Source: Humulus lupulus (taxonomy: Eukaryota; Streptophyta; Magnoliopsida; Rosales; Cannabaceae). From it: DNA of 64,000 bases. Position numbers and translations under genes: made by a program. The notes below the pieces were generated by a model. The model ran no database searches. It was not told the DNA's origin and saw only the letters and a program-made list of their open reading frames with translations. The stretch is from contig NC_084797.1 of NCBI RefSeq assembly GCF_963169125.1, forward strand, positions 93,963,868 to 94,027,867, in the 5' to 3' direction. The stretch's first letter is position 1. Each line of letters starts with the position of its first letter. Below, piece after piece: positions 35,737-48,101 of the stretch.

Positions 35737-37966
35737 TGTAACATCACAAATTTGGTAATAAGGCTCAAAGTCTCGATTAGTGTGCCAGAAGGGCATAATT
35801 GGATTTTTATGTGAGATTAATTGAATATATGTGTGATTATGTGGCATATATGAATTATATGGTAATATGAATATTTATTCATGTTTATGTGTATTAAATA
35901 TGCATGTGGGCTCGTTCTTGTTAATAAGGGCATATTTGTAATTTTGACCAGTTTAGGGTATAAATTAAAATTATATGTGTTATAAGATTGAGAACACATT
36001 ATTATGTGGATATATTTGTGATACTTGGCTCGAGGCGATCCTAGTGAGCAAGTTAGCGGAAAAGTCACAACGGGGTCAAATACCCGTCTCGGGGGTACGT
36101 GTAGGGGTATATTTGGCAAACTTAGTTTGTAGTCGGGGTTTATCGGGTGATGGGTAGTTATTTGGTGATTAATTGGTATGTCAGGATTAATTGAGAATAT
36201 TAAATGGAATTTGAGGTTTAGAGGGAAAATGTGGCAAATGACGAGGTTTCCCTTGGAGGTATTATAGGATTAAGGTTGAGGCTAGGAGCGTTTTAGTCTC
36301 TTTCCCCAACTTTAGAAAAACGCAGGCTGTAGAAACTTTTAGAAAACAGAGTCAGCTCAAATATGGAGCAAGGTTCTCTCTCTCTCTCTTTCTATCCCTC
36401 ATAACTTTGGGTTAGAGCCCTTGAATTTATGAGATTTGGAGCAATGTTTGTTAGGGATTGAAGATTAGTGCGAAATTGGAAGCATACAACTGGAACAGGC
36501 AGCTAGGAAACGGGTTAATCAGAGGTAAATTTATGTTTTAAAGTTCTAAGTTTTATTTTTTCTTGTTTGTGGAGTTTTAGAGATTGCTTTGAATTTTGAG
36601 TTTGGTTGATATTTTGTTAGGTTTATGGGCTAGGTTTTATTGGTTATGAGCTGCTGAGACCACTTTTGTGGTATAATGGTATTAGAATCATGTTTGGGAC
36701 AATTTTTGGGGAGTTTAGAAAGCTGAAAACACTGGAAAATCTAGGTTCGCAGAGTCGCGGTGCGACCCTGTTCTTGGAGCGTCGCAGCCTGCATGAACTC
36801 AGAGGCCTAGGGGGTTTGCTGAACTTCCTTAGCGTTGTGGCGCATGTCCAAGAAATGCACCTGGGAGGTTCTCTGACTTACAGAGGGTCAGGACGCTTAA
36901 GGGGGGGGGGGGGGGGAACTCAAATAGGGAGTTTTGCCCAAATAGGGTTTTGAAGCTCGGGAAGGATTCTACTACCCGGTTTAGTAGAATTTGAGGTCCC
37001 GAAGGCTAGAAATTTACCTTGTAGCTCTTAAATAGTCTAAGTGATTGATGGTTATACATTATTGCGTTGTGACTAGGTCATACCGCTAGGGCTCGGGAGT
37101 AGGAATCGTGCTCGGGATTGCCATACACTATTTGCTCAGGACTCGAGGTAAGAAAACTGCACCTTGATTGTGGCCGGGGCTCTGACCCCTGTAAATGGAT
37201 ATGACTGTGGTGTGATTATTCGATTAGGCATGCTTGTATATGATGAATTTGATTGTGTACTATACAATCTATACGTTTGATTATATTTAATATAAAAGTC
37301 TGACATAAGGGAGTCGGGGCCGGCATCAAGCGTGCGGAACGCAGCCTAGCCTAAGTGAGTCAGGGTTGACAATAAGATCTGAGAGCTAGGCCTAAGTGAG
37401 TAAAGCCTGATCGTCACATAAATACTCAGAAGTGGCGATATCACTTGTCTAACTCATTGATTGCTACACTGGATTATGTGATTGTTTGAGCAGGTTTTTA
37501 CTACTACGTTTATTGTTTATATACTGTTGCTCATTTGAATATATTGATTTAAGTTTTCTTGCTGAGCTTTGGCTCAAGGGTGCTATGTGGTGAAAGTAAG
37601 GGAAATAGGAAGCTGGACCAGCCATGTGTTGGAGAGCATTAGGGGTGGCATGTACATTTGGAGCTGCTCGACCTCCACGACCGAGGGATCAACAGGTACT
37701 AGAGCCAAAACTTTTATTTTGTCGCTTAGGACGGCTTACGTTGTAATTTTTTCTTAGAGTTGTAAATGCCTTGTAAACACTTATTTTTGGGATCCAATGT
37801 ATAGACTCAAACTTTTTAATGAAACATTATTTCTATGATCAAAATCTTTAAACCTTAATGCACTAATTGTCCTTAGTTACACGTTTATATCCAAATGACT
37901 TGATTAGCAATTCCAACACTATTTAAAATACACAGTGTAATGGTCTTGGCCATCCATGGTGTTACA
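35737..37966 (+). repeat. 3' LTR (2.2 kb), chromovirus-like gypsy
   Basis: It begins TGTAACATCACAAATTTGG right after the purine-rich border and ends GGTGTTACA. A run of 17 G (about 36901-36917) and a 209 bp GC-richer stretch (36740-36950) are local features. It is related to, but clearly different from, the LTRs at 38968 and 60002. Confidence 0.8.
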
Positions 37967-38967
37967 CTACTTCTTCAATGTTGTTCATAAGCCGCAAGGT
38001 TGTACTATCTCTTAAATTTAATCACTTATCAGTTTGATGAAATCAACCATTCATACCATTTTCGTTTTCCCTTGAGATGGCTTCTTTTTCACACTCATGG
38101 TGTCTTGAATCATCTGAAACATTACCCCAAGCTTCGCTGGATCAGTTACCATTCTAATCTGTCTAAGCACTTTATTCTACTACTGTCCGAACATAATTTT
38201 AAACATTCACATAAATATAGCATTCATGCAAAAAATGGCTGAAAATATATTCTCAATTCAAACATGAATTTACCTCAGAACATTCAAACACTGCATATAA
38301 CGTTTTCCCAAGAACTTGACTTACAACATAAAATTCTCAAATACTTAAATATCATCATTCTTGAGAATAGTAAATTCTCAAAACTTGCATTCAAACTTGC
38401 TTGCCAGAAATACTACTACACAAGAAAATTCAAACGGCTACATAAAAAGTTACGAGGAGAATTTCTTAACAACATTCAAATTCTCAATTAATCATGTCAA
38501 ACTTGAAAATTTACTAGCAATATTAAAAAATATTCATAAACAACAAATAATTCATAAAACATAACTCTGGCATAATCAAATCGAGTCTTAAAATTCTCAT
38601 TAATGCCTTATTAAACTACCAAAATTCTTAAACAGAAATAGATGATACGTTCTAACTTTCACCACTCTTCCCTGAGCATCCTGCATATGAGTACTAGGTA
38701 ATTTGTATCTCTACTTTTTCCATAGTCTCTTTAGTAGTGATAAGGATTGACCTAATAATTTTATATTGTATATCATGGCTGAGCTTAAATTGTACCTTCA
38801 GCCTAATCTTGGTCACAATTCTGTCTTTCTCTACTGTAGCACTCATTTCCTAAGAGAAGTAGAAGCATATTAGAGTTTTTGTAATCGACAAGATGCCAAC
38901 TTTGTAATTTTAATTTCTTATTATTTTAAAAGTTGTAAATTTAGAAATAGCCAATAGCTACAAAGTT
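37967..38967. other. Segment between two gypsy LTRs, partly copia leader
   Basis: The last 65 bases or so (38900-38967) resemble the copia leader at 20590-20650 (GTTGTAAATTTAGAAATA). The remainder is AT-rich and unassigned. A 51-codon minus-strand frame (38849-38694, MSATVEKDRIVTKIRLK) and an interrupted minus-strand stretch near 38050-38160 look faintly coding but match nothing I recognise. Confidence 0.4.
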
Positions 38968-41234
38968 TGTAACATCCCAAATTTGCTAATAAGGCTTAGT
39001 GCCTTGATTAGCATACCAGGAGGGCAATAATTGATTTAATTATTTTAATACATTAATTTAATGATTATGTGATTAGAAATGCATTTTTATGTGAATTAAA
39101 TATGCATGTGGGCCCATTTTGGTTAGTAGGGGCATAATTGTAATTTTGGCCCATACAAGGCATAAATGCAAATTATATGCATGTTGTTCTTGATAACACA
39201 AGATTGTGGTGATGTATTTTTTTATGTTTGATCTGAGACGGTCCTAGGGAGGAGAATAGCGAAATAGTCACAATGGAGTAGAGTACCCGGCTAGGGAGGA
39301 GCCTAGGGGTATTTGGGGACATAGTATGTGTTCGGGATTGCCGAATAACAGGTAGTGATTGTTTAAGTATGTCGAGGGTTAAATGGGGAATTATAGAAAC
39401 ACTAAAGGAATTAGCGGGATGTGACAAATGATCGGATTGCCCTTAGTGGCATTAAAAGAATAAGGATAGACTTGAGGAGATTTTAGATATTTTGAAAGCT
39501 TTTGATAAACATGGTTTTGACTAGGAACACTAGAACCCACCAGAAACTTAGAAGACAAAATAGAACAACCTCTGCTATCCTTCTTTCTCTCTACTCGACA
39601 TTCTCTCCCTCCCTCTCTAAGCTTGGAAGCTTTGTGAATTCTGAGGAGTTGGCTAAGGAATTTAAGAGCTGAAGGGTTTGAAGTGCATGGGGATTAGCTC
39701 AGTTGAATTCTCAGTGAGGTAGGGGTTTAAAACTTGATCTTTTTTGGTTAATTTTGTTATGATCAAAAAGCTTGCATGAGGGTGGAACTCTATATTGGTT
39801 TTAAGTCTTGATGAGCTTATCGAATAATTCCTGGGGTTGTTGTGATACTTAGGCTGTGTGGGTGAGAATTCTAGAATTAATTATAGGTTTAGACATTATT
39901 TAGGGTATGAATTGGTAAGTATGGCTGAGGAAAACTTACTGAAAAATGCATGAATTCCTGGGTTTTGGGGCTCACGTCACAGCCCTATTCTTCAGGCACC
40001 GCAGCCCATGTATGCAAAGAGGCCTGGGAAGCCTCTAATTTTGCCAAGGCACTGTGGCGCAGGCAGGGCGTGCGCGCGGCCCGTGTTCCCTAGATGAGAG
40101 AGTTGTGTTCTCTGACTTGCAGGGGGCTGTGGCTCAAATCAAGGAAAATGACCGAAATGGGGTTTTAAGCTTAGGAACCCAAATCTTAAGGCTCAGGAAG
40201 GATTCTACTATCCGGTTTAGTATAATTCGAGGTCCTAAAGGCTAGTATTTTAATATGAAGTTCTTAATTGGTTAGGGATTGATGGATGTCTTTTTATCAT
40301 TGCGTTCTTAATTCGGATCGTGCTCCAGATTGTTTTGGGTTGTCATCTCAAGACACCAGATTAGAGAATTGTCTGTGCCCATAGAGCTATGTTGTGCTTA
40401 GTGTTGTGTGTATTATTTATAGTTATTATGCCATACATGTGATTGTGACCAAAAGGCAAGGGTCATGAGCGACAAAGGTCGGGAGCGACAACGGTCGGGA
40501 GTGGTAGAGGTCGAGAACAACAAGGGCTAGGAGCGGCAAAGGCTAGGATCGATGTTAAGCATGTTGAATGCAAGCCGCCATGGCGAGACCCTCTAAGGGT
40601 GATGTACACACCTGCTCGGTTAAGACCGTGGACTCGGTGCCTGATAATGCACCTTGATTGGCGGAGTCCGTTGCTGTGCTACTGTACTGTTGTGTTGTTA
40701 TGTTGTTGTGATGTTATGCTATTGTGCTATCGTGTTGTTTTGTATTCTAATAGAAACATGTAAATTGTTTGTTCTCTTTGATTAAGTATGTATTTGTTGA
40801 AATAAATTATTGTATGATGTACTGTGAAGTTCTCTTGCTGGGCCTCGGCTCACGGGTGCTTTGTGGTGCAGGTAAGGGCAAGGAAAAGGTTGATCAACCA
40901 TGAGTTGGAGGGCATTGAGCGGTGTGTACATGTTTGGCCAAACTTGCTGCCACGACTGGGGTATTTTGAGGAGCGAGTTACAAATGTTTGATTTTGTCAC
41001 TTAGGTCGCTTGTAAGGTAACTTTTGAGTTGTAAATGTGTTTCTAAACAATATTTTGGGATCCCAATGTAACACTTTCATAATTTAAATGAATGTTCAAC
41101 CTTTTATACCAAAATCTTATTTAAACGAGCCTTTATTTTAATTAACCACACTTTTTGGTCTAATACCTCGATTAGCGAGCTAATAACACATTTTAAAATC
41201 TCATGGTAATACTCTAGGGTAGAAAGGCGTTACA
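38968..41234 (+). repeat. 5' LTR of the second gypsy element
   Basis: It starts TGTAACATCCCAAATTTG and ends GGCGTTACA. It contains a short-period array of GGTCGGGAGCGACAA-like words (40455-40560) and a TGTTGT-rich stretch (40680-40745), both also in the other LTR. A 300 bp moderately GC-rich part (39970-40150) makes a chance frame. Confidence 0.85.
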
Positions 41235-41236
41235 AC

Positions 41237-41252
41237 ATAGTATCAGAGCGTG
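41237..41252 (+). other. Primer binding site (initiator tRNA-Met type)
   Basis: ATAGTATCAGAGCGTG lies two bases after the LTR. It keeps TATCAGAGC of the usual TGGTATCAGAGC with changes at the start. Confidence 0.7.
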
Positions 41253-41539
41253 CCAAGGTTTATGGTTCCTAGAGATTGACCGAAAATGTATGCTTGTTGC
41301 CAGAGACAAGCTTGACTCAAGGTCGATTGGTATTAAGTAAAATCATTTTCTGGTTGCTTATTCGAAGTGCCTTATCTTTTGTTAATATAGGGAGCATGAG
41401 CATTATGCATTTGTGTTTTGGTATTCTTATGGTTTGTGGCCATTGTGTTGTCTGACCCTGCTCGGGGAGTAGTGTCGGATGGGATCACCATATCTCATGG
41501 ATTGAGTCATTGAATGCAGACAAATTTAGAAGTTATGCA

Positions 41540-42735
41540 TCCATGGCAGTCAAATGGAGCAAGCATTGTTAATGCTGGGGTTGCGAATAGTAGTCGGGGC
41601 TAGAATCCTCCTTCTGCCCCATGGGATTAGTAGCAGGTGTTCGCTGACATGCACGCTAGACTGCAAAATAAAGAGGAAGAGATTAGGTGGTTGAGACACC
41701 ATGTTCTATTAGGGAACATCGCTCAATGTGCTATAACGATAATGGCATCAATTTTGGGTCAGCCTGAGGGTGGAAATAGATGGGAACTATTGTATGAAAG
41801 ATACTAGAGGCATTATCCTCTATTTTTCGAAGGGAGCTTAGAACCGTTCAGAGCTGAACAGTGGATGGGAATGATTAGCTCAATCCTTGACTATATAGTA
41901 ACAGAAGGCAATGATAGAGTGTCTTGTGCCATGTACATGTTGCGGGAGGATACCCGGACATGGTGGGAAGTGGTATCCCAGACCTAGAATGTTGTTATGA
42001 TTGGTTGGGAGGAGTTCAAACAATTATTCAACGAGAGGTACTACAGCGATGTAGTTCGAATTGCGAAGAGCAACGACTTTATGAATTTGGTTCAAGGCAG
42101 TAAGACAGTGATAGAGTATGTCAATGAATTTGATGGGTTGGCCAAGTTTGCTTTTGATTTGGTGTCAATGGATGTGGCCCAGAAGGAACGATTAATTCAA
42201 GGGCTGAACCTTGGGGTGGCCAAGAGAGTTAGGATCGCTCTAGTCCATGAGATTTCAACCTACGCTCAGGCAGTAGAGAGGGCCCTTGTTATAGAGGACG
42301 CATGAGGTGAGATACGGAGTGAGGATATCGTGGGGTAGGAAACTCAGGCAATGGTACCCCCATTTGCGGGGGCAGGTAGCGGCGGAGGCCCCAGTAATCA
42401 GACAAGAAAGACCCCTGAGAGTTCTACCACTTTTGGTCCTGAAAGGAGGGGTCATAATATTCAGGGCGGCAACGAGGTCTGGAGAAGTTATCCAGTGTGT
42501 GTCAGGTTCAAGAGACGCCATCTGGGAGGATGCCGAGCGAATGCATATTTTATATGTGGAATAGTTGGGCAAATCAAGAAGCATTGTCTAGAATCGAAGA
42601 CAAAAGAACAAAGAAGTACACATAGCTCGACCTCAACTCGAGAGTCTGCCTGGAGGCAGCCAGAGCCTGAAGTTGGTCCCTCAAAAATGATATGTTGGCC
42701 TTCTAGTTCTTTTTCCTTATATTGTATTGACTGAG
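41540..42735 (+). pseudogene. Gypsy gag (decayed)
   Basis: Stretches read FFEGSLEPFRAEQW, MLREDTRTWWEVV, WEEFKQLFNERYYSDVVR, VIEYVNEFDGLAKFAFD and LNLGVAKRVRIAL, the capsid-type gag of chromovirus-like gypsy elements. A zinc-knuckle region near 42530-42580 reads CRANAYFICG and GQIKKHC; His of the knuckle is replaced by Gln. Stops lie at 41805, 41985, 42303 and others, with frame shifts near 42340. Confidence 0.8.
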
Positions 42736-45205
42736 TTTGGTGCTACGTACCTCTTTGTAGAAATATAGACATGTGATACCTACCAGATGAATATTACGCT
42801 ATGGGGCTTGAGATTTTGCAGTTGCTAGGAAAGTTGGTAATTTCCAGGGAATGGGACAGAGTATTACGAGTAGAAAAATAGTAGTAAGAATAGGTTGAGA
42901 TTGTTATATGATGACATCGGTATCATCCTATGTATGGATTAGTTTACCAATATGGGACAACCATGGACTGTAAAAGAGAATGGTGACTTTCGGGTTTAAA
43001 AGGAGAGGACTCGACTGCGATTACGAGATGCCTAGCCATTGTGGTAGGTTCCTCTAGGGGTATGCCAGTTAGGCTAGAGGGAAACTGGGTCAGTCAGTGG
43101 GATTTCATATGGGTTTATAAGGATTTGTCAAGATTGTTGTCGCGACTAGGAAATTGAGTGTGCTACGAGAATAAGGTAAGAATAGAATATCATGAAGAAT
43201 GACTATAGTATAGCAACCAGAATTAAAGGTTCAATCAAAGGAGTTACTTGACTTAAAGGTGATCAGATCGAGCATCTTACCATAGGACATATTAATGCCA
43301 TGGGTTAAGGAGAAGGCCAAGTCTGCGAGAGTACGTACTATATATGGAAAGACAAATAAGGTAATTTTTAAGAATAGATATCCATTGCCAAATATGAAGG
43401 ATTTATTTGGACAAGTCAAATCTAGCTCGATCAAGAATGATTTGGCTCCGGTTAAGAGCAGAATATGAGTAATACCTTAATTGATACTTCTGCGGCTGAA
43501 GAAGCGGGGATCACAGGTAAAGATCTTGAAGAGATAAGTTCTTATTTCTCCAAATGATATTCAAGGTAACCTAATGGGAAGTGATGGGATTGCATATGAT
43601 TCAGTTAAGACAGAGACCGCAAAGCAATTTTTAAAGGAACACCTTAGTGGATTACTAAAGTTTTTCTGAATGGATAGTTGTGTGTTGAATTCTCAGAGAT
43701 TGAAATAAGGGGTTGATTGACACGTCATGGTCTTAGGATATTCACGGGATGGGCTGGTACAGGGAGGACGGTGCAGTGGACCCTGTCTTTGCTTAGAACA
43801 TGGAATATTAGTGCGGCGCGTCAAGGATTAGGATATGCCTGTATATACACTTAAAGAGTGGTTTTTTGTACCTCACAATGGATGAAGGGATAATTACTTA
43901 GATGTTCCACAAGGGATGTCAAGTTGAAAGTAATGCCGGTTAGCCATGGTTAGGATGGAGTAATGATCGAGATTTTTCTGGAACATGCGATTGATAAGTA
44001 GCAAATATACCTCTATGAATAAATGGTGAAACACCGAAATGATATCCTTTAGGAATAGTTAAGAATCCTACCTCTTTGGCATAGACAGGTTAAGGTGTGC
44101 GAATTGGATGAGTGATCCGATGGATGCTGTCATTGATGGGAAGATGCATGACGAGCCTTAGGTTACCCATTTATGATTATTGTATCCAAGAAGTTGAAAA
44201 CTAGGAGGCGCATGACCTAATCTTTTAGTAAGTGAGAAATTATAATCAGAAGCCAGAAGGGCTTTTATGATCCTAGAGTATCCTAAAGTTAGTATGAAGG
44301 AATATAGTTAAGGACCCTAAAGGTGGATCACTTCAGATTGCAGATGAGGTGAGTGGATGCGAAAATTTGTGACTTGACCTATTGGGTTAACACACTATGG
44401 TTGGCATGAGTGAGATATCAAAAGAGGTGTGTATGAAAGGAGACCGTACATCCCCACTGGACACCAAAGTCGACAGTGTTAGATTGAGACCCTTAGGTTC
44501 CCAGGTTCGGGAAAAGGGTCATAGAGGTTGAGTATAAGGTTGGAATTTGGAATTAATGGTTACCTTTAGAAAATTATTAACCTGAAGGAATAACTTAGAC
44601 TTTGAGTGTTTTACTTCGAATATGTGAGTTTTGGGACCTTGAGGTAAATACAGTCCATAGAATGGATTATTGCCCTGTTGAACGACGATAGATGGCTAAA
44701 GTGGCTCTGAGTAAGATATTATGAGATAGGGAATGAGAAATACTTATTCCGAGAAAAAAAATGAGACTAGAAATAGGAAGTATTCTGATTCAGAGGGGGT
44801 TTGAAGGACCAATAAAATTATTAAGGATTGTTAGGGCAGAGTGTCTACTTTATTGAAGGATATAAAAGTTCGCAATTTGAGTACGAGAATGTAGGGTTCC
44901 AATATTGGAGAGTTTTTGCTTCTCCGAATATTGTGGACTAAAATGGGTAAAGGAGTTTGCGATAGGAAGAAGGAATCTTGACCCTAGATTTGGATAGATC
45001 CAAAAGATCCAAATAAGGACCTGGCTAGGGGCCTACAGTTTAGCCTTAGCCCATTATGGGTAGAGGCTTATGTGGTGTTACTGGTGCCAATGTTAAGGGA
45101 GGAAGTGTGAATACTACCCTTGATCGGGTGAAGAGGCCCTAGGATTTCAAGGGAATTTATTGTGCAAGGAAAAGACAATGGAACCTTGGACACAAGATAT
45201 AAAGA
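42736..45205 (+). pseudogene. Eroded gypsy pol
   Basis: No long frame survives, but short islands are recognisable, best near 43340-43430 (KVIFKNRYPLPNMKDLFGQ, matching [16 protein letters not shown] of the gypsy at 33 kb). Position between gag and the nested element supports pol. Integrase and RNase H cannot be located with confidence. Confidence 0.55.
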
Positions 45206-45210
45206 TATAC

Positions 45211-46101
45211 TGTTTACCGAGTTTTTCAGAAACGAATACAAACAAAATAATAAAAAGATAAGAACTGTAGAAGTGCAGAAATATAAATGGACAAATAGGT
45301 TTTTTACGTGGTTCAGGCGTTAACTATCCCTAGTCCACGAGTCGATGTTATTATACTTGTAGAGAATTACAGTAAAATGGCTGGTGTACAAGAACCTCAC
45401 AAACTCACAGTGTTTCTCTCGGGTTCTCTAGAAGAAGACGAAGCTAGAGAGATTTTGGCAGAGTTCTTGCTATGTAATTTCTTTTCTCCCCCCTCCTATT
45501 GCAAAATGATGGGGTCTTTATAGCTAGAGTTTTTGGATTAGGGTTTTACTCTACCCCCCTGAGTCTTAATTACACCAGCCATAAATAGGGGATACAATTA
45601 CCGTAGTCGCATGGCTACCAAGCTCTACGTGGGTATATTTACATGAAAGTATGGGGAATGTAAATAGGCAGCTGTCTTTTCCAGGCTGTCAGCGGAACAG
45701 TAGGCGAAATGGTACTTTTAGGCGTGCTGGGATGTGTGCGGCCTCGACCTGTCGGGCGTGTCAGGCGGGATCCTGTGTCAGCTGAGTATCATTCCAACTA
45801 TGCCTCCTCCATGACTCGACCTCTTGGTCTTCTTCCGTGCGAGGCACGGAACTGTATCCGCGAAGGTAATCTGAAGAGCTTCTCCTGGAAGGACCTTCCC
45901 CGAAGGATATCCCTTCGGGAGTCCGGGAGAATTGACGAGCTTCCGGGTCGCGGTTGCTTGAAAGAGTATGCTGGACACTAAACGGGAGAGGCGAAGCCTT
46001 TCTGTCCATCTGCGAGCTCTGGTCACCTTTCGTGAAAGACTTTGACACTTCTGCTTCCCCGAGGCTATCCATCCAAACGCTATCCGGGAATCTGGATAAC
46101 A
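45211..46101 (-). repeat. 3' LTR (891 bp) of the 14.6 kb Tat element
   Basis: Plus orientation TGTTTACCGAG to TGGATAACA. It pairs with 58970-59860 at the same length. On the minus strand a TATA motif (TATAAAGACCCC) lies at 45511-45522. Confidence 0.92.
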
Positions 46102-46118
46102 TTTACCCCCCAAGGTCA
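46102..46118 (-). other. Polypurine tract (3')
   Basis: On the minus strand it reads CCTTGGGGGGTAAA next to the LTR start TGTTATCC. It is near-identical to the tract at 3876-3890. Confidence 0.85.
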
Positions 46119-46489
46119 CGGGGCTTGAGAGGTCCGGGAGCTTGTACAGTCCTCCGGGTGTTCTGGTCTCTAGATTAGGAGAGGGGTCACCTCCTGCGTT
46201 CCTGGAAGGGTTCCTTTTTCCCGCCTGAGTGTCAATACAAAAAAAAAAGGAAATTTCTTCTGTTTGAACTCAAGTACTCAAGTGTGGCAAGGGCCACGCG
46301 TCATGCAGGGAATGGCTCTGTGACCAAGACGTGTGCGTGAGGCGACTGACTGAGTGTGCGTGCGTCAGGCGTCTGAGTAGTGATCTGACGGTATTTAATG
46401 GTGCAATGGGCCCGAGATGGTATAATGATGGGAAATAAATACTTTATTCCCATCCGAGGAGTCTTAAATGGGACCGACACTTCATCCCC

Positions 46490-46856
46490 AACCGTTGGAT
46501 TTGATGCATGCGGTATGGGAAGATCGGGACCGTCCATTTGTGGAATTCGAAACGATTTCGTTCCTGCTATAAAAACGAGGGAACGGACCTTTCTTCCTCT
46601 TTACGATTTCAAATTCTCGAGCTTTCAGATTCTCAGATTCCCAAATCTTCGAACTCTCAAGCTTCCAAGCTTCCTTTCCTTCGAATTCGCCACTTCTTTT
46701 GGTAAGGAATCCAGAAACTTTTCTTTCGATTAGGCAGTAGGTTTGATCGCCGAAGTCTAGGTTTGAATCGTTGCTTGTCTTTGCAGCCTTTACTTCACGT
46801 GTTCGTGCGGTGTAGAGACCCGGTTACTCCCTCAATCTTCAACTACTCGACTACCA
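46490..46856 (+). promoter_or_regulatory. Promoter and spliced leader of the antisense accessory gene
   Basis: CTATAAAAACG (46567-46577) is preceded by an AACCGTTGGATTTGA motif (46490-46504). The leader downstream contains one GT-AG intron (46702-46786: TTTG|GTAAGG to TTGCAG) and ends CTACCA|GTAAGT at 46856. It lies 465 bp inside the 3' LTR and drives away from it, opposite to gag-pol. Confidence 0.6.
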
Positions 46857-47324
46857 GTAAGTATTTTTACTTTGCTTTTTCCTTCTAAACCTCAGATTGT
46901 TGATAGTTGTTAGGGTTGAGTTTTCTGTCGGTGTCATCTTTATGCATGCGTGAATAGGGCTTCGATAGGCATGTGACTGGTGTGAGTCAATAAGTCATTT
47001 CTTTGCATGCTTTGACGATTTGCTTTTGGAAAGTTGCGTCCCGTCTGCTTGTGCTGTTCTGGTTTGTTATTTTAGGGCATAAGCGTGAACGCCTTTGGGG
47101 TGTTTTCCCCTGGGAAAACACTTCTCTCGGCGGGCTTAGGCTCGAAGTTTGAATCTGGTTCCTTGCTGTCCTCCGGGTGGCATGGTGCCAAACCCTCGGC
47201 AAGCTCGGTGGGAGCCTCTCCAAGCAGTTTTCGGGGAGGGTCTCCCCGACGCCTTTAATACCGTTAGGGTATGACAAGGGTGCTGACTGCTTGGAGTGTT
47301 TTCTTCTTTGTTTCTTTTGATCAG
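46857..47324 (+). other. Leader intron whose removal creates the start codon
   Basis: Donor CCA|GTAAGT, acceptor TTGATCAG|TGACG. Joining gives ACC-ATG-ACG, with A at -3. Without splicing the downstream frame begins at a GTG and lacks an ATG at that place. Confidence 0.65.
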
Positions 47325-48005
47325 TGACGAACACCTCAAAGGAACAATTCATCGCTACGGTAGAGGCTGAAACTGCCCAGGAGCAAGGTTCCCCTGTTGC
47401 CAGTGCAAAGGGGAAAGCAAAATCTAAGGTGGCCGCGGCTAGCCCACCTACTATCAACAGTTCCATCTGGGAGATGGACCAGAAGCCGAACCTGTTCAGG
47501 AACTACGGCATGCTGGAGCTGTATTCCTCAGAGGCAGGCCTGAAGAACATCCCAGGCCTGATGTGGCACCGCCTATCGGTGATGGGTTAGTCTGCCAGCC
47601 AGAGTCACGAAGGTTTTGGTGCCTGGAGCTGGGCACACATAGTGTGTGGGGCACATTTGCCCTTAAGAAGTTGTTTTGCCAACTTCTGCGTGAAGGCGGG
47701 GATTGCCCCCTTCCAGTTGATTCCCCCCAGCTACAAGCTTCTAGCGGGGTGGTATATCTTTTGCAAGTCCCGGGACCTGGAGGCCCCTACCCCGGAGGAG
47801 GTGCTATACTTCTATGGGCTGAAGTCTCAGCCCATGAGAGGTCATGCAGACAAGGTGGGGTTTTATAGGCTGGAGAGGTATCCGGACGTGATGTGTCCCA
47901 CATGTCATACCGCTAGGGTTCCAGATCTCCGGGAGTACTGGTTCCTGACGACTGGCTTCCCATTGAAGAGGGTGCCAGCTCTGTCTTTGGACTTCAAAGT
48001 CCCTT

Positions 48006-48101
48006 GTAAGTGCTCCTTCCTTTCTTTTCTAACTTTGTTTCTTCACGTTTGGTCTGCCTTCGGGGAGGATCTCTAACACTCGTGTTTGGATTTTGCAGAA
48101 G
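48006..48101 (+). other. Intron with tandem CAGAAG acceptor
   Basis: Donor CCCTT|GTAAGT. The acceptor TTTTGCAG|AAG| offers two sites three bases apart. Using the first (48098) makes a TAA across the junction. Using the second (48101) makes TCC and keeps the frame into VPRTPRCAEM. Confidence 0.6.

Larger units (their letters stand above)
32162..37966 (+). mobile_element. Chromovirus-like Ty3/gypsy retrotransposon, right part
   Basis: The element resumes inside gag after the copia insertion. It carries pol to 35699, the border sequence TTTCGAGGACGAAATTTTTAG with a purine-rich GGAGGGGATAG, and a 3' LTR at 35737-37966. The 5' LTR and most of gag lie left of the copia insertion and outside the window. 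Layout and the C-terminal VKVLWRNRKVKEATWE motif point to the Tekay/Del group. Confidence 0.8.

Noticed and set aside
36901..36917. G17 run as a polypurine tract or quadruplex element
   Set aside because: It lies in the middle of an LTR, away from any border, and is probably simple slippage. The same kind of run appears at about 60300 in another LTR.
41237..41252. tRNA gene fragments
   Set aside because: This site and 19650-19663 are primer binding sites of about 14-16 bases next to LTRs, not tRNA genes.
47324..47590. Frame starting at GTG as a gene start
   Set aside because: GTG is not a usual plant start. The splice junction just before it supplies an ATG in the same frame.
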